Shown: piece after piece, positions 12,362 through 25,365 of the stretch
How positions within the stretch are numbered: position 1 is the stretch's first letter
How the letters are laid out: each line of letters starts with the position of its first letter
Assembly: GCA_030737875.1 (NCBI GenBank)
Contig: CM060924.1
Span: 144,020,197 to 144,084,196, forward strand
DNA: 64,000 nt
Direction: 5' to 3'
Origin: Allium sativum
Taxonomy: Eukaryota > Streptophyta > Magnoliopsida > Asparagales > Amaryllidaceae
Program-made: the position numbers and the translations under genes
Notes under the pieces: generated by a model
Databases searched by the model: none
Told to the model about the DNA's origin: nothing
Seen by the model: only the letters and a program-made list of their open reading frames with translations

Positions 12362-14406
12362 TGAAATGACCATACCTTCCTCGTAAAGGAAAGCCTGGAT
12401 TGCTTTGAGAACACGACAAATCAGAACACAAACAGAAGAACATTTCATTAATTATTACAACAATTTACATTAGAGTATAAGAATATACAGAGTATGAACA
12501 AATAATATACATTTGATAAATATCAGAGATTTAAATTACATTTAAATACATAGCAGCGAAAAATAATACAAAATACAACTGAAGGAAATACACGGATACA
12601 GAGCTTTCCGTATATAGCTCCAGCTGTAAACCAGGATCCTATAAGAATAAATCTGCAAAACCAAAACTACTAGCTGCCCATTTGGAAAATAAGGGCACCC
12701 AAAGTTTAGGTTAAAACAATAAACTCCAGGTCAGTCATGTGACTGGTGTGAGAGCTAAAACAGTTATAAATTTGATTTTAAAGTTGGGTAAATCAATGGA
12801 CCACGCCGTATAACACGGAACGGGTTTTAACCCCAAGAATACCAGTGCATAAAAAAACAGCGCAATGCTAAAACAAAGAACAATGAAGCTATTATAAGAC
12901 CCAGGTCCTATCACACATTGCAACGCAAGCCAGAGGATAGGGTTTTACCTTATAATAACCAAATAATGCTTGGTACATAAAATTTCATATTTTATTATTA
13001 CTATAAGTGAAGAAAACAACTTCAAATATAAATGTATCAATTATAGACGGCATGGGTACCATATATCATATCGCCATACTGGTTCTACAATTAAAACCGC
13101 AAAATGTCGTATTGGAAGTTGGATTTCCATCTGTAAACCAAGGCAAGGGATTATCCTTACCGCTTCGAGACAATCTAGCCCATGTCTCAGGCAAGCGCGC
13201 AGGCAAGCCTTGGATCGTCAGGGTCGGTCAACACGAAGTGGATTAAAATGCCTGAACAATGTGTTTCCCCGCCCTATGGGGCGTAAACTGGTCATATCCT
13301 GACCAAACCATCCATCGGCCCCGTAGTGACCGATATAACCAAGGCGCCTCGCTATCCATCATCCACATAAGTAAAACGTCTGGGCGTGCAAAACCCAGAC
13401 ACCACTCCTAGCTAGAAGGAAACGCATGTCCTCCCTGAGGTCCTCTCCCGTTTCTGGTTCACACCGGGGTGTGAGGCTCGCGAATTAGCGCTATACACAA
13501 AGCTATGCTATATTAAAGCTGTGCTTTGATCATCAACCATAATACTCTGCTTTTCAACAAAAGCCTTGATCATTTGCATCTCAGCATGCCACATAGGCAA
13601 TTCACGCTATGCAGCCGATGTTTATCAATCACATAGAATGAAATTCGATGTCAGACACACATCCATTTACAAGTTCGTTCTGGGTCTGAATGAAACCGGA
13701 GGCACCTTATTCGTCGTCCCAAATGTCCAATATAGGAGAGAGGTCATCGCATATCCGGTCGATCTTCAAGTACGTCTAGACGATCACCACTTATTACCTT
13801 GTCTTGGGTGTACAGCCCAATCAAGACATCAGTAATCATCCAAACGATGTGAAGACCTCCGGTCTTCAACCACCGTCTTCATCTTCGACTAATCGTCGTA
13901 TCAGTTATTCAAAATGGGATAAACCCGGTCTTTCTGAATAACTCGCGTATTTTATAAACAAGTGTTACACAAACACAACATACGCCCCATCCCAATCCAG
14001 AATATTCTTTTATTCAAATATTCTTTTCACAATTTTAACCCATATTAAGGTTTATCCAAACCAGTCGGGATTAGCGAACCTTACTGAAGTAATCATTTAT
14101 TTTATTTCCCAATCCCAACCTACTCATCCCATGGAGCAAAACTGGTAATACTCCGTATCTAACACTACGGTGTTATTGGTAAATTTAATTACCATTTCAC
14201 ATTCAAATCTAATTAAAGATTTAACTATCGCTTGGAGCAAAACTGGTAATGCTCCATTCTCGGTCATTTCATGAATTCGATAATTTTAATTATCCCATTC
14301 ACATTCCAATCTAATTAAAGGTTCATTAAAACTCTAGTTCAGCTTTAATCTCCAAAAATCATTACTTAATGATTATTCAAAGTTAAGAAATTAATCTTAT
14401 CTTTAA

Positions 14407-15304
14407 CTGGTTAAAGAACTAATGTCATTTAAAACACAGCTCACGATAAACCCAAAATCACATTCCAATAACAATGGATTCTTCATGGAAAACAGATCAA
14501 TATATATAATTGATATAAACTTCCATATGCAACCGATAATATAAATGGAATAACGGCAAAGCCTTTTAAATTCCATATATAGTAACAGTCATCCTCCACA
14601 GAAGTTCACTTCAATTATTACCAAATCGAATTCCATTCCATTCTAATTTATTTTGTTAAATCGGAAAACTTTACTTTGGAAAATTCCATTAAACCATAAT
14701 TAAAAGATTTATAAGTTCCAAATCTCATTTCACTGTAAATCGGGTTAAAGAACGAATGTCGTTAAAAACACAGTTCACAATAAACCCAATTCACATTCCA
14801 TTTCAAATCCAATTAAATGTTAATTAATTGGCAATTCTTCTCTACATCTTAATTAAAAGATTTATTCTTTTCACACGGGGTTTAAGAACAGTGTTACTGA
14901 AGACCCCATCCCATCAGTCTCTAACCGTAAATTAGTAAGAGAACAATTCCCTAAGTATTAATCCCGAAGGCCGAAACCAACATCAGATCAATACCCAGGA
15001 AACCATTCATCTTAGCTAATCTCCAGTTAGTTTCTAATTTTCTTAATTCCATTGGGTTTAAGAACAGTACTATTAAAGATACCATTCACGACAAACCCAA
15101 AATCTCATTCCATTGTTAATCGGATTAAAGAAAAAGTGTTATTTAAAACACCGTTCACGATAAACCCAAAATCAAATTTTAATTCAATTCCAATTAAATA
15201 TTAATTAATTAGTAAACTTCATTAAATCTTAATTAAAAGATTTATATCTTTTCACAACTGGGTTTAAGAACAGTGTTAATGAAGACACTATTCACGACAA
15301 ACCC
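14407..15304 (-). repeat. Six GGGTTT...AAACCC hairpin modules, copy 1
   Basis: Six diverged units of about 45-50 bases near 14407, 14741, 14877, 15053, 15120 and 15259. The best one (15259-15304) has GGGTTT paired with AAACCC outside and AGTGTT facing GACACT inside. Between units lie ordinary AT-rich sequences of 20-250 bases. Confidence 0.65.
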
Positions 15305-16862
15305 AAAATCCAATTTGATATTAAATACAAGGCTCCGAATAGAAAATATATCGGCTTATATTCAATATCAATTTCTGAAACCAACTAATATCTTATTGGG
15401 AATACATATATATCTTCCAAATTCCTCCACAATGTCCGTATAATTACGAAATCCAATATCGAAATATTCCGAAGATAATTTCGATTCAAATCCATTCCAA
15501 TTCATATATTGGAAATTCTAGTTATATTGAAACCCTTCTCAATCCAATTTATTTATTTAAAAATAATTGGATTATAATTCTAGTTAATTATTAGTTCATT
15601 TCGATAAAAATATATTTTTATCTTTTCAAATATGGAATTTTTCATCCCAATACTTTCCAAATCATTTATTATGATTTTACACAAATTATTAATATTTTTA
15701 ATAATTTTATCAAGGCCCGTACAGTCGATTTCCATAAACGGTCATCGAACTGCGCTTACGGCAGCGTTTTCCAAATTTGATTTGGACATAATTCCAAATC
15801 CAACCGTTAGATTTCAAATCTCTTGTATTTGTTGGAAAGCTCTTTTCGATACGAACCCAACGGTTCCGGTTTTAGGAGAATCCGACGGTTGGATCTCCCG
15901 TAATGTCAATTCGAAGTCAATGGTCGAAATTCGCGAACTACCGCGGCGCGACTTGTTCTATTCAGGCTATTAAATATGTATATAATATAGGTATGTTATA
16001 TATTTCACCAATTTCCATTTAAAGCTTATTATATAAATCATTTTAAATTCGTTTTCAAAACGATTTCAACTTCTTATTCAATTCTAAATCAAATTTGAAT
16101 ATTTCATATCATTATAATATAGATGATAATATTTTCAAAACATTAGATTTTGAAATCATTTCCTTTTCGATATTCATATAAAAAGGAATAAAATCGATAT
16201 AAATATCGTCCACGTCAAAATGGCGTTAATCTAATCAACACGGCTTTATATATTTAAATATATTCGTGTCCATCCCAAATCGAGCATCAAAATCGAATTT
16301 TTATCTTTTGCTGAATATTATTTTAAAATATTCATTATTTTAAAATATTCGTTATTTTAAAATATTCCTTCTTTCTGAACTAGAATCAGACACAGTCAAT
16401 TACCATATAATGTTGTTTATATGGATTTCATACAACACATGTACATAACAATAATCAAACACAATTAACCATCAGCCAAAGTGCATTACACAACTGCATA
16501 AGCATTAAATATAAATAATCAACGCTTACAAAAGCTTGTCAACCAATCGATCAACATACAACTAAGTAATTGGGATTAGTGTACGTTCGATATCATCCCA
16601 ATACCCGTGTGGGGTTTCAATCAACAAACACAGATTATTACTTGTGCAGTTGGGTGATGTGTAAAACTTATCGTCCCAATCCATATCTGTCAAATGTGTG
16701 TACATAAACAAATCGTCCGATTTGTAAGTGAATATTTATTTTATTCATATACACGTTAAAAATTATATTTTTAACGATAAAATATTTCATTTCAACACGC
16801 AAATATTTTATACAGTCAATTTCACATCGCAAACAATTTTCACACAGAATACAATCAAACAA

Positions 16863-16885
16863 GTCGTCCATGGTCTGTGGACGAC
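16863..16885 (-). repeat. GTCGTCCA/TGGACGAC hairpin in the G1 3' LTR
   Basis: A perfect 8-bp inverted repeat with a 7-base loop. It is also present in the other G1 LTR at 24537-24559 and, with changed but still pairing arms, in G2 at 32230-32252. Confidence 0.6.
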
Positions 16886-17040
16886 AGGGAGCAGCTCATA
16901 TATGCAGTTATAAAATAAATATCTATACAGAAATAATTTTAGTGAGGAGTTCTCACCTTTGGGATCCACTCCTCCATTCTTTATTATTGAACGGTTTGCA
17001 TTTGGATTCGCTTCCAGTTGGTTCCATAGCAATCTGTTCC

Positions 17041-17560
17041 ACACGATTTTTATATAAAAAACACATTTTTAACATCGCTATATATAATTAAAAATCACAT
17101 TTTTATTCTTATACTGTTCGTATAAAAATCACATTTTTTATAAAGATGTTATATATATAAAAATCATATTTTTACACCACTAAAAATTATATTTTTACTT
17201 CGCTAAAAGTTATATTTTTACTTCGCTAAAAATATACTTTTACTTCGCTAAAAATTATATTTTTACTACGCTACTACCTACATAAAAATCATATTTTTAT
17301 AACGCCACTTCCTATATAAAAATCACATTTTTATTCTGCTACTCTTATAACAAAAATTACATTTTTATTATGCGATTTTCTATATAAAAATTATATTTTT
17401 AATGCAACTTCATATATAATAATCATAATTAAAAATCATATCTTTTTATAATTAAAAATCAAATCTTTTTATGATTTAAAAATCAAATCTTTTTATGATT
17501 TAAAAATCAAATCTTTTTATAAGTTCTCTTTCAACATAAAAATCATGTTTTTATCATTCT
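17041..17560 (-). repeat. AT-hairpin array, copy 1
   Basis: About fifteen units of the form AAAAAT-(C/T)A-(C/T)ATTTTTA, many separated by CTTCGCT or similar, spaced 20-50 bases. Each unit is self-complementary. The same array is present in the other G1 LTR and, reversed, in G2. Confidence 0.7.
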
Positions 17561-17715
17561 AATCTATTTATATATTTTTAAATATAAATTACTTTCTAAA
17601 ACACTGTTATTATATTGACAATCAGATTTTAAAACAATATTTATTTACTAATCTAATTATCCAAAAAGAAAAGGAAATAAAATAACTAAAATAAGAACTC
17701 ACATTTGAATCGGTA

Positions 17716-18040
17716 GTGGCAGAAGATGGCGGAAGGGCTGTGGCGTCTCTGGGGAGAGGGTGCGACGAAGTTGAAGTCGTCGGAGGCGGCATTGGTCAGG
17801 GGAGGGCCAAGGTGGTCGACGGCGGAGCTAGGTGTGCTAATAGCGGTGGAAAACATGGGTTTTGTCTCGAAGTTGCGCCGGAGAGAGAGGAGGCATGGGA
17901 GAGAAAGGGGTGGGGGGTCGCCGGAGGTAGGGGAGGCTAGCGGCGAGGTCCAATGGTGGTGGCTGGGGCGTGAAGAGCAGATTGGAGGAGGGATTGGGAG
18001 TACGACGGTTTTTTTTCATTTGGGGGCTGGTCTGACTTCT
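17716..18040 (-). other. GC-rich island in the G1 3' LTR
   Basis: About 325 bases of high-GC sequence, C-rich on the sense strand, in an otherwise very AT-rich LTR. Short open frames on both strands come from base composition (Pro/Arg- or Gly-rich) and carry no recognisable domain. A comparable island lies at the same place in the other two copies. It could be a leader or promoter segment, which is inference. Confidence 0.45.
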
Positions 18041-18967
18041 GGCTTAGTAGATAAGGGTTTGACCCTTATACGTTAATATATTTAATTATTTAATTTCAAA
18101 AAGTAAAATTTCAATTCGAACTCGAATTCGAACCCACCGACTGTCTTCCCTAGCCGAATACCCTTATTTCGAACACAATAGGATATGTTTCGTAACCTAA
18201 TTCGACTATTACGATCAGTTTCCGCTAAATTTAAAATATAAATCATTATATTTTAAATTCGAACGCACATTTTAATTTACTGAGGCCACGTACGGACTCC
18301 AAAAATTCCAGAAAAATAAATCTGGCTATGTTTTGATGATACAATCCTAACAAAACTAATTTCATTGAATTCAGAGACCATTTGAAAAATGGCCAATTTA
18401 TGGTCGATCCAAATTGACTAAACTGTTCAAACACGTTTTCTTTTGCCACGCTCACATATTGATTCCAAAAATTATGAAAATTGGAATCTAACAATAAATT
18501 GACATTCTGGATCTGACAAAAGTGGTCTCATCGAAAACGGAGGTCGTTTGCAAAATTTCTATTTTTAAGGGCTATATTTCCGTAGCGACTATTCTAAATT
18601 TTCAACTGGGCATAACTTTTTATTCCCGCTATGAAATTTGGATTTTTCAGATTCGTTGGAAAGATGTTTTCAAACGGATTCAAATATTTCTGGTTTCACT
18701 AAAATCCAGTTTACTTTGAATCTTGTACATTCATTTGAAATTTGAAATCGAATTTTCAAACTACCGCGCCATTTCCAATTCCTTTTACAATTAAAATAAT
18801 TATTTATATTCTAATTTTGATTTATATAAATATATATGTTCTAATTCTATTCAAAATAAATTTCTAGTCGTTATTATTTAAAATAAATCATTTTAAATAT
18901 TCAAAATTCATTAAAATAGCCAAAATAAAAAAATTAAATTGGTTTTGATTTTCCGGGTTGTTACAAT

Positions 18968-18979
18968 CTCCCCCACTTA
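18968..18979 (-). other. G1 polypurine tract
   Basis: The minus strand reads AAGTGGGGGAGA followed by TT and then the 3' LTR start TGTAACAACC. This is the usual position of the plus-strand primer in LTR elements and it fixes the element's orientation. Confidence 0.85.
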
Positions 18980-19502
18980 AAATCTTTTCGTGCTCGAAAA
19001 GGAATGGAGCTGAAAGTTGATTAACTAATCAACTCAACTTTCATTCTGGCTTTCATCCTTTAAATTTTCAGTTTCTAAGAATTTTCTTTTCAAAAATTTG
19101 GCTAACACCCTAAATTTTCGAAAAATTTCGCCTTAACCTCCTTTGTACAGCGAGCATCGGGAAAATCCCCTAACTGCCACACAAGCCCTCTCATCCCAAA
19201 AAGACAAAGATAAAGCCAAGCGGCTAGCCAATCGGATCATAAAATCATCCAAACCCAAGAAATTAATAAACATGTACCTATTTATAGGGCATACAAATTT
19301 ATTCCTCTTCTCTAGCCTCCTTGCTATGACCTTTTCAGTGTATATACATGTATATGCATGCAATTTCAATCAAATTTCAGTTCAGTTCTATATTTGATTC
19401 AATTTGGCTAAAATCTACCTTTCATTCACATGTTGGTTTAAATGAATAATCACACAACATAATCATCAATCAATTATTTGATTATCATTTCAAACACATA
19501 TC

Positions 19503-19506
<4 letters not shown>

Positions 19507-19546
<40 letters not shown>
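19507..19546. repeat. (TA)n microsatellite in the G1 internal region
   Basis: About 20 TA units. Confidence 0.9.
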
Positions 19547-19550
<4 letters not shown>

Positions 19551-20011
19551 AAATCATATTCTTGATGCCAAATCACAACAGTATCCCTATCTAATTTTGG
19601 TTCTCACACTAGTCAATTAGAATCATATAGATATCCCACTTTCGAAACTCGAACACAAACGTTGATGATGCCATGGTCATTATCAACATCATCTCCAGGC
19701 AACTAGAGTGTGATTCTATATCTGTCCGGTATATTAAAACTTCAAATATATGTTTGCAAGGCGTATATGCGAAATCTTTATATACTAGATTGTCCAAATC
19801 AATTTAAAATAAATATTCAAATACGTATAATATGGTTTAAATTTTCGAAATAAAATTCATTTTTATTTTAAAAATAACACTCTTCGGACCCATTCTAAGA
19901 TACTGCTGATCCCATCTCTAACGAGCTATTCTTATTGGATATAACTAATCCAATCTCTAATGAATTCTTTCGTTTGGTTCTAACGTGCCTTGTTCTCGAG
20001 CTCTGTAAACC

Positions 20012-20026
20012 AAAGCTCTGATACTA
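20012..20026 (-). other. G1 primer-binding site
   Basis: The minus strand reads TAGTATCAGAGCTTT three bases after the 5' LTR end. It matches the Met-tRNA primer site (TGGTATCAGAGC) with one change. Confidence 0.8.
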
Positions 20027-22075
20027 AAATGAAACGACCAAACCTTCCCCGTAAAGGAAAGCCCGGATTGCTTTGAGAAAACGACAAATCAGAACACAAA
20101 CAGAAGAACATTTCATTGCTTATTACAACAATTTACATCAAAGTACAAGAATATACAGAGTATGAACAAATAATATACGTTTGATAAATATCAGAGATTT
20201 AAATTACATTTAAATACATAGCAACGGAAAAATAATACAACACAACTGAAGGAAATACACGGATACAGAGCTTTCCATATATGGCTCCAGCTGTAAACCA
20301 GGATCCTGTAAGAATAAATCTGCAAAACCAAAACTACTAGTTGCCCGTGTGGAAAATAAGGGCACACAAAGTTTAGGTTAAAACAATAAACTCCAGGTCA
20401 GTCATGTGACTGGTGTGAGAACTAAAACAGTTATTAATTTGATTTTAAAGTTGGGTAAATCAAGGGACCATGCCGTATAACACGGAACGGGTTTTAACCC
20501 AAGAATACCAGTGCATAAACAAACAACGCAATGCTAAAATAAAGAACAATGAAGCTATTATAAGACCCAGGTCCCATCACACAATGCAACGCAAGCCGGA
20601 GGATAGGGTTTTACCTTATAATAGCCAAATAATGCTTGGTACGTGAAATTTCATATTTTATTATTACTATAAGTGAAGAAAACAACTTCAAATATAAATG
20701 TATCAATCATAGACGGCATGGGTACCATATATCATGTCGCTATAGTAGTTCTACAATTAAAACTGCAGAATGTCGTATTGGAAGTTGGATTTCCATCTGT
20801 GAACCAAGGCAAGGGATCGTCCTTACCGCTTCGATACAATCTAGCCCATGTCTCAGGCAAGCGCGCAGGCAAGCCTTGGAATGTCAAGCCCGGTCCACAC
20901 GAAGTGGATTAAAATGCCTGAACAATGTGTTTCCTCGCCCTATGGGGCGTAAACTGGTCATATCCCGACCAAACCATCCATAGGCCCCGTAGTGACCGAT
21001 ATAACCGAGGCGCCTCGCTATCCATCATCCACATACGTAAAACATCTAGGCGTGCAAAACCCAGACACCACTCCTAGCTAGAAGGAAACGCATGTCCTCC
21101 TTGAGGTCCTCTCCCGTTTCTGGTTAACACCGGGGCGTGAGGCTCGCGAATTAACGCTATACACAAAGCTATGCTATATTAAAGTAGTGTTTTGATCATC
21201 AACCACAAGACTCTGCTTTTCAACAGAAGCCTTGATCATTTGCATCTCAGCATGCCACACAGGCAATTCACGATGTGCAACCGATGTCTATCAATCACAC
21301 AGAATGAAATTCGATGTCAGACACACACATCCATTTACCAGTTCGTTCTAGGTCTGAACGAAACCAGGGGCACCTTATTCCCCGTCCCATATGTCCAGTT
21401 AAGGAGAGAGATCCTCGGATATCCGTTCGATCTCCAAGTACGTCTGGACGATCACCACTTACTACCTCATCTTGGGTGTACAGCCCAATCAAGACATTAG
21501 TAATCATCCAAACGATGTGAAGACCTCCGGTCTTCAACCACCATCTTCATCTTTAACTAATCGTCGTATCAGTTATTCAGAATGGGATAAAGCCGGTCTT
21601 TCCAAATAACTTGCGTATTTTATAAACAAGTGTTACACAAACACAACATATGCCTTATTCCAATCCAGAGTATTCTTTTATTCAAATATTCTTTTCACAA
21701 TTTTAACCCATATTAAGGTTTATCCAAACTAGTCGGGATTAGCGAACCTTACCGAAGTAATCATTTATTTTATTTTCTAATCCCAACCTATTCATCCCAT
21801 GGAGCAAAACTGGTAATACTCCATATCTAACACCATCGTATTATCAGTAAATTTAATTACCATTTCACGTTCAAATCTAATTAAAGATTTAACTATCGCT
21901 TGGAGAAAAACTGGTGATACTCCATTCTTGATCATTTCACGAATTTGATAATTTTAATTATCCCATACACATTCCAATCTAATTAAAGATTCATTAAAAA
22001 TCTAATTCAGTTTTAATCTCCAAAAATCATTACTTAATAATTATTCAAAGTTAAGAGATTAATTTTATCTTTAAC

Positions 22076-22973
22076 TGGGTTAAAGAACTAATGTCATTTA
22101 AAACACAGCTCACAATAAACCCAAAATCGCATTCCATTAACAATGGATTCTTCATGGAAAACAGATCAATATATATAATCGATATAAACATCTGTATCCA
22201 ACCGATAATATAAATGGAATAACGGCAAAGCCTTTTAAATTCCATATATAGTAACAGTCATCCTCCACAGAAGTTCACTTCGATTATTACCAAATCGAAT
22301 TCCATTCCATTTCAATTTATTTTTTAAAGTTGGAAAACTTTACTTTGGGAAATTCCATTAAACCTTAATTAAAAGATTTATAAGTTCCAAATTTCATTTC
22401 ACGCTAAATCGGGTTAAAGAACGAATGTCGTTAAAAACACAGTTCACAATAAACCCAATTCACATTCCATTTCAAATCCAATTAAATGTTAATTAATTGG
22501 TAATTCTTCTCAACATCTTAATTAAAAGATTTATTCTTTTCGCACGGGGTTTAAGAATAGTGTTACGGAAGACCCCATCCCATCAAACTCTAACCGTAAA
22601 TTAGTAAGAGAACAATTCCCTAGGTATTAATCCCGAAGGCCGAAACTAACATCAGATCAATACCCAGGAAACCATTCAACATAGCTAATCTCTATTTAGT
22701 TTCTAATTTTCTTAACTCCATTGGGTTTAAGAACAGTATTATTAAAAATACCATTCACGACAAACCCAAAATCTCATTCCATTGTTAATCGGGTTAAAGA
22801 ACAAGTGTTATTTAAAACACCATTCACGATAAACCCAAAAACAAATTTCAATTCAATTCCAATTAAATATTAATTAACTGGTAAACTTCATTAAATCTTA
22901 ATTAAAAGATTTATATCTTTTCTCAACTGGGTTTAAGAACAGTGTTAATGAAGACACCATTCACAACAAACCC
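22076..22973 (-). repeat. GGGTTT...AAACCC hairpin modules, copy 2
   Basis: The same series of diverged modules as at 14407-15304, in the same order and spacing, with independent substitutions. Confidence 0.65.
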
Positions 22974-24718
22974 AAAATCCAATTTGATATTAAATACAAG
23001 GCTCTGAATAGAAAATATATCGGCTTATATTCAATATCAAATTCTAAAACCAACCAATATCGTATTGGGAATAACGATATATATATCTTCCAAATTCCTC
23101 CATAATGTCCGTATAATTACGGAATCCAATATCGAAATATTCCGAAGATAATTTCGATTCAAAATCATTCCAATTCATATATTGGAAATTCTGGTTATAT
23201 TAAAACCCCTCTCAATCCAATTTATTTATTTAAAAATAATCGGATTATAATTCTAGTTAACAACTAGTTCATTTCGATAAAAATATATTTTTATCTTTTC
23301 AAATATGGAAATTTTCATCCTATTTCTTTCCAAATCATTTATTATGATTTTACACAATTTATTAATATTTTTAATAATTTTATCAAGGCCCATATAGTCG
23401 ATTTCCATAAACGGTCATCGAACTGCACTTACAACGGCCTTTTTCCAATTTGATTTGGACATAATTCCAAATCCAACCATTAGATTTCAAAAATCTTGTA
23501 TTCGTTGGAATGCTCTTTTCGATACGAACCCAACGGTTCCAGTTTTAGGAGAATCCGATGGTCGGATCTCCCGTAACGTCAATTCGAAGTCAATGGTCGA
23601 AATTCGCGAACTGCCGCGGCGCGGCGCGTTCTGTTCGGGCCATTAAATATATATGATATATATATATATATATATATTTCATCGATTTCCATTTAAAACA
23701 TATTTTATAAATTGTTTTAAATTCATTTTCAAAACGATTCCAACTTCATATTCAATTCCAAATCAAAACTGAATATTTCATATCATTATAATATAAATGA
23801 TAATATTTTCAAAACATTAGATTTTGAAATCATTTCCTTTTCGATATTCATATAATAATGAATGAAATCAATATAAATATCGTTCATGTCAAAATGGCGT
23901 TAATCTAATCAACACGGCTTTATATATTTAAATATATTCGTGTCCATCCCAAATTAGACATCAAAATCGAATTTTGATCTTTTAGTGAATATTATTTTAA
24001 AATATTCATTATTTTAAAATATTCGTTATTTTGAAATATTCCTTCTTTCTAAACTGGAATCAGACACAGTCAATTACCATATAATGTTGTTTATATGGAT
24101 TTGATACAGCACATGTACATAACAATAATCAAACGCAGTCAACCATCATCCAAAGTGCGTTACACAACTGCATAAGCATTAAATATAAATAATCAACGCT
24201 TACAACAGCTTGTCAACTTATCGATCGACATACAACTAAGCAATTGGGATTAGTGTACGTCTAATATCATCCCGATACCCGTGTGGGGTTTCAATCAACC
24301 AACACATATTATTATTTGTGCAATTGGGCGATGTGTAAAACTTATCGTCCCAATCCATATTAGTCAAATGTGTGTACATAAAAAAATCGTTCGATTTGTA
24401 AATGAATATTTATTTTATTCATATACACGTTAAAAATTATAATTTTAACGATAAAATATTTCATTTCAACATATGAATATTTTATACAGTCATTTCACAT
24501 CACAAACAATTTTCACACAAAATACGATCAAACAAGTCGTCCATGGTCTGTGGACGACGGGGAGCAGTTCATATATGCTGTTATAAAATTAATAACTGTA
24601 CAGAATTAATTTTAGTGAGGATTTCTCACCTTTGGGATCCACTCCTCCATTCTTCATTGCTGAACGGTTTGGATTTGGACTCGTTTCCAGTTGGTTCCAT
24701 AGCAATCTGTTCCATACG

Positions 24719-25205
24719 ATTTTTATATTAAAAATCACATTTTTAACATCGCTACATGTAATTAAAAATCACGTTTTTATTCTTATACTATTCGAATAAA
24801 AATCACATTTTTTATAATGATGTTATATATATAAAATCATATTTTTACGCCACTAAAAAATATATTTTTACTTCGCCAAAATTTTTATTTTTACTTCGCT
24901 AAAAGTTATATTTTTACTTCGCTAAAAATTATATTTTTACCTCGCTACTACCTACATAAAAATCATATTTTTATAATGCCACTTCCTATATGAAAATCAC
25001 ATTTTTATTTTGCTACTCTTATAACAAAAATGACATTTTTATTATGCGATTTTCTATATAAAAGTTATATTTTTAACGCTACTTCATATATAATAATCAT
25101 AATTAAAAATCATATCTTTTTACAATTAAAAATCAAGTCTTTTTATGATTTAAAAATCAAAACCTTTTATAATTTCTCTTTCAACATAAAAATCATGTTT
25201 TTGTA
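24719..25205 (-). repeat. AT-hairpin array, copy 2
   Basis: Same AAAAAT...ATTTTTA units with CTTCGCT-type spacers as in the 3' LTR. The unit number and some spacers differ slightly. Confidence 0.7.
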
Positions 25206-25365
25206 ATTCTAATCTATTTATATATTTATAAATATAAATTGCTTTCTAAAACACTGCTATTATATTGACAATCAGATTTTAAAACAATGTTTATTTACTA
25301 ATCTAATTACCTAAAAAGAAAAGGAAATAAAATAATTAAAATAAGAACTCACATTTGAATCGGGA

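Larger units (their letters stand above)
12362..18965 (-). repeat. G1 3' LTR (6604 bp)
   Basis: On the minus strand it runs from TGTAACAACCCGG (18965) to GGTCATTTCA (12362). In sense order it holds a GC-rich island (18.0-17.7 kb), an array of AT hairpins (17.56-17.04 kb), a GTCGTCCA hairpin (16.88 kb) and the GGGTTT...AAACCC modules (15.3-14.4 kb). The final 2 kb are richer in unique, moderate-GC sequence. In its first 265 plus-strand bases I count roughly 15 differences from the other LTR by eye. Open frames inside are short and not conserved as proteins. Confidence 0.92.
18966..20029 (-). other. G1 internal region (1064 bp, no gag/pol)
   Basis: Lies between the two LTRs. In sense order it runs from the primer-binding site near 20026 to the polypurine tract at 18968-18979. 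It contains a TA microsatellite (19507-19546). The longest sense frame is 78 codons and has no recognisable motif. The polypurine-proximal part and the segment near 19.30-19.50 kb resemble the family-2 relic at 9.49-9.70 and 10.27-10.48 kb, suggesting a shared non-autonomous lineage. Confidence 0.85.

Noticed and set aside
13007..13246. 79-codon frame repeated at 20673-20912
   Set aside because: The similarity comes from the two LTRs being copies of one sequence. It is antisense to the element and disrupted in other copies.
14407..15304. Calling the GGGTTT/AAACCC modules telomere-like sequence
   Set aside because: There is no tandem TTTAGGG array. GGGTTT and AAACCC occur singly as arms of hairpins.
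20012..20026. tRNA-like sequences at the ATCAGAGC motifs (also 11953, 29050 and 62431)
   Set aside because: They are short tRNA-complementary primer-binding sites with no surrounding cloverleaf.
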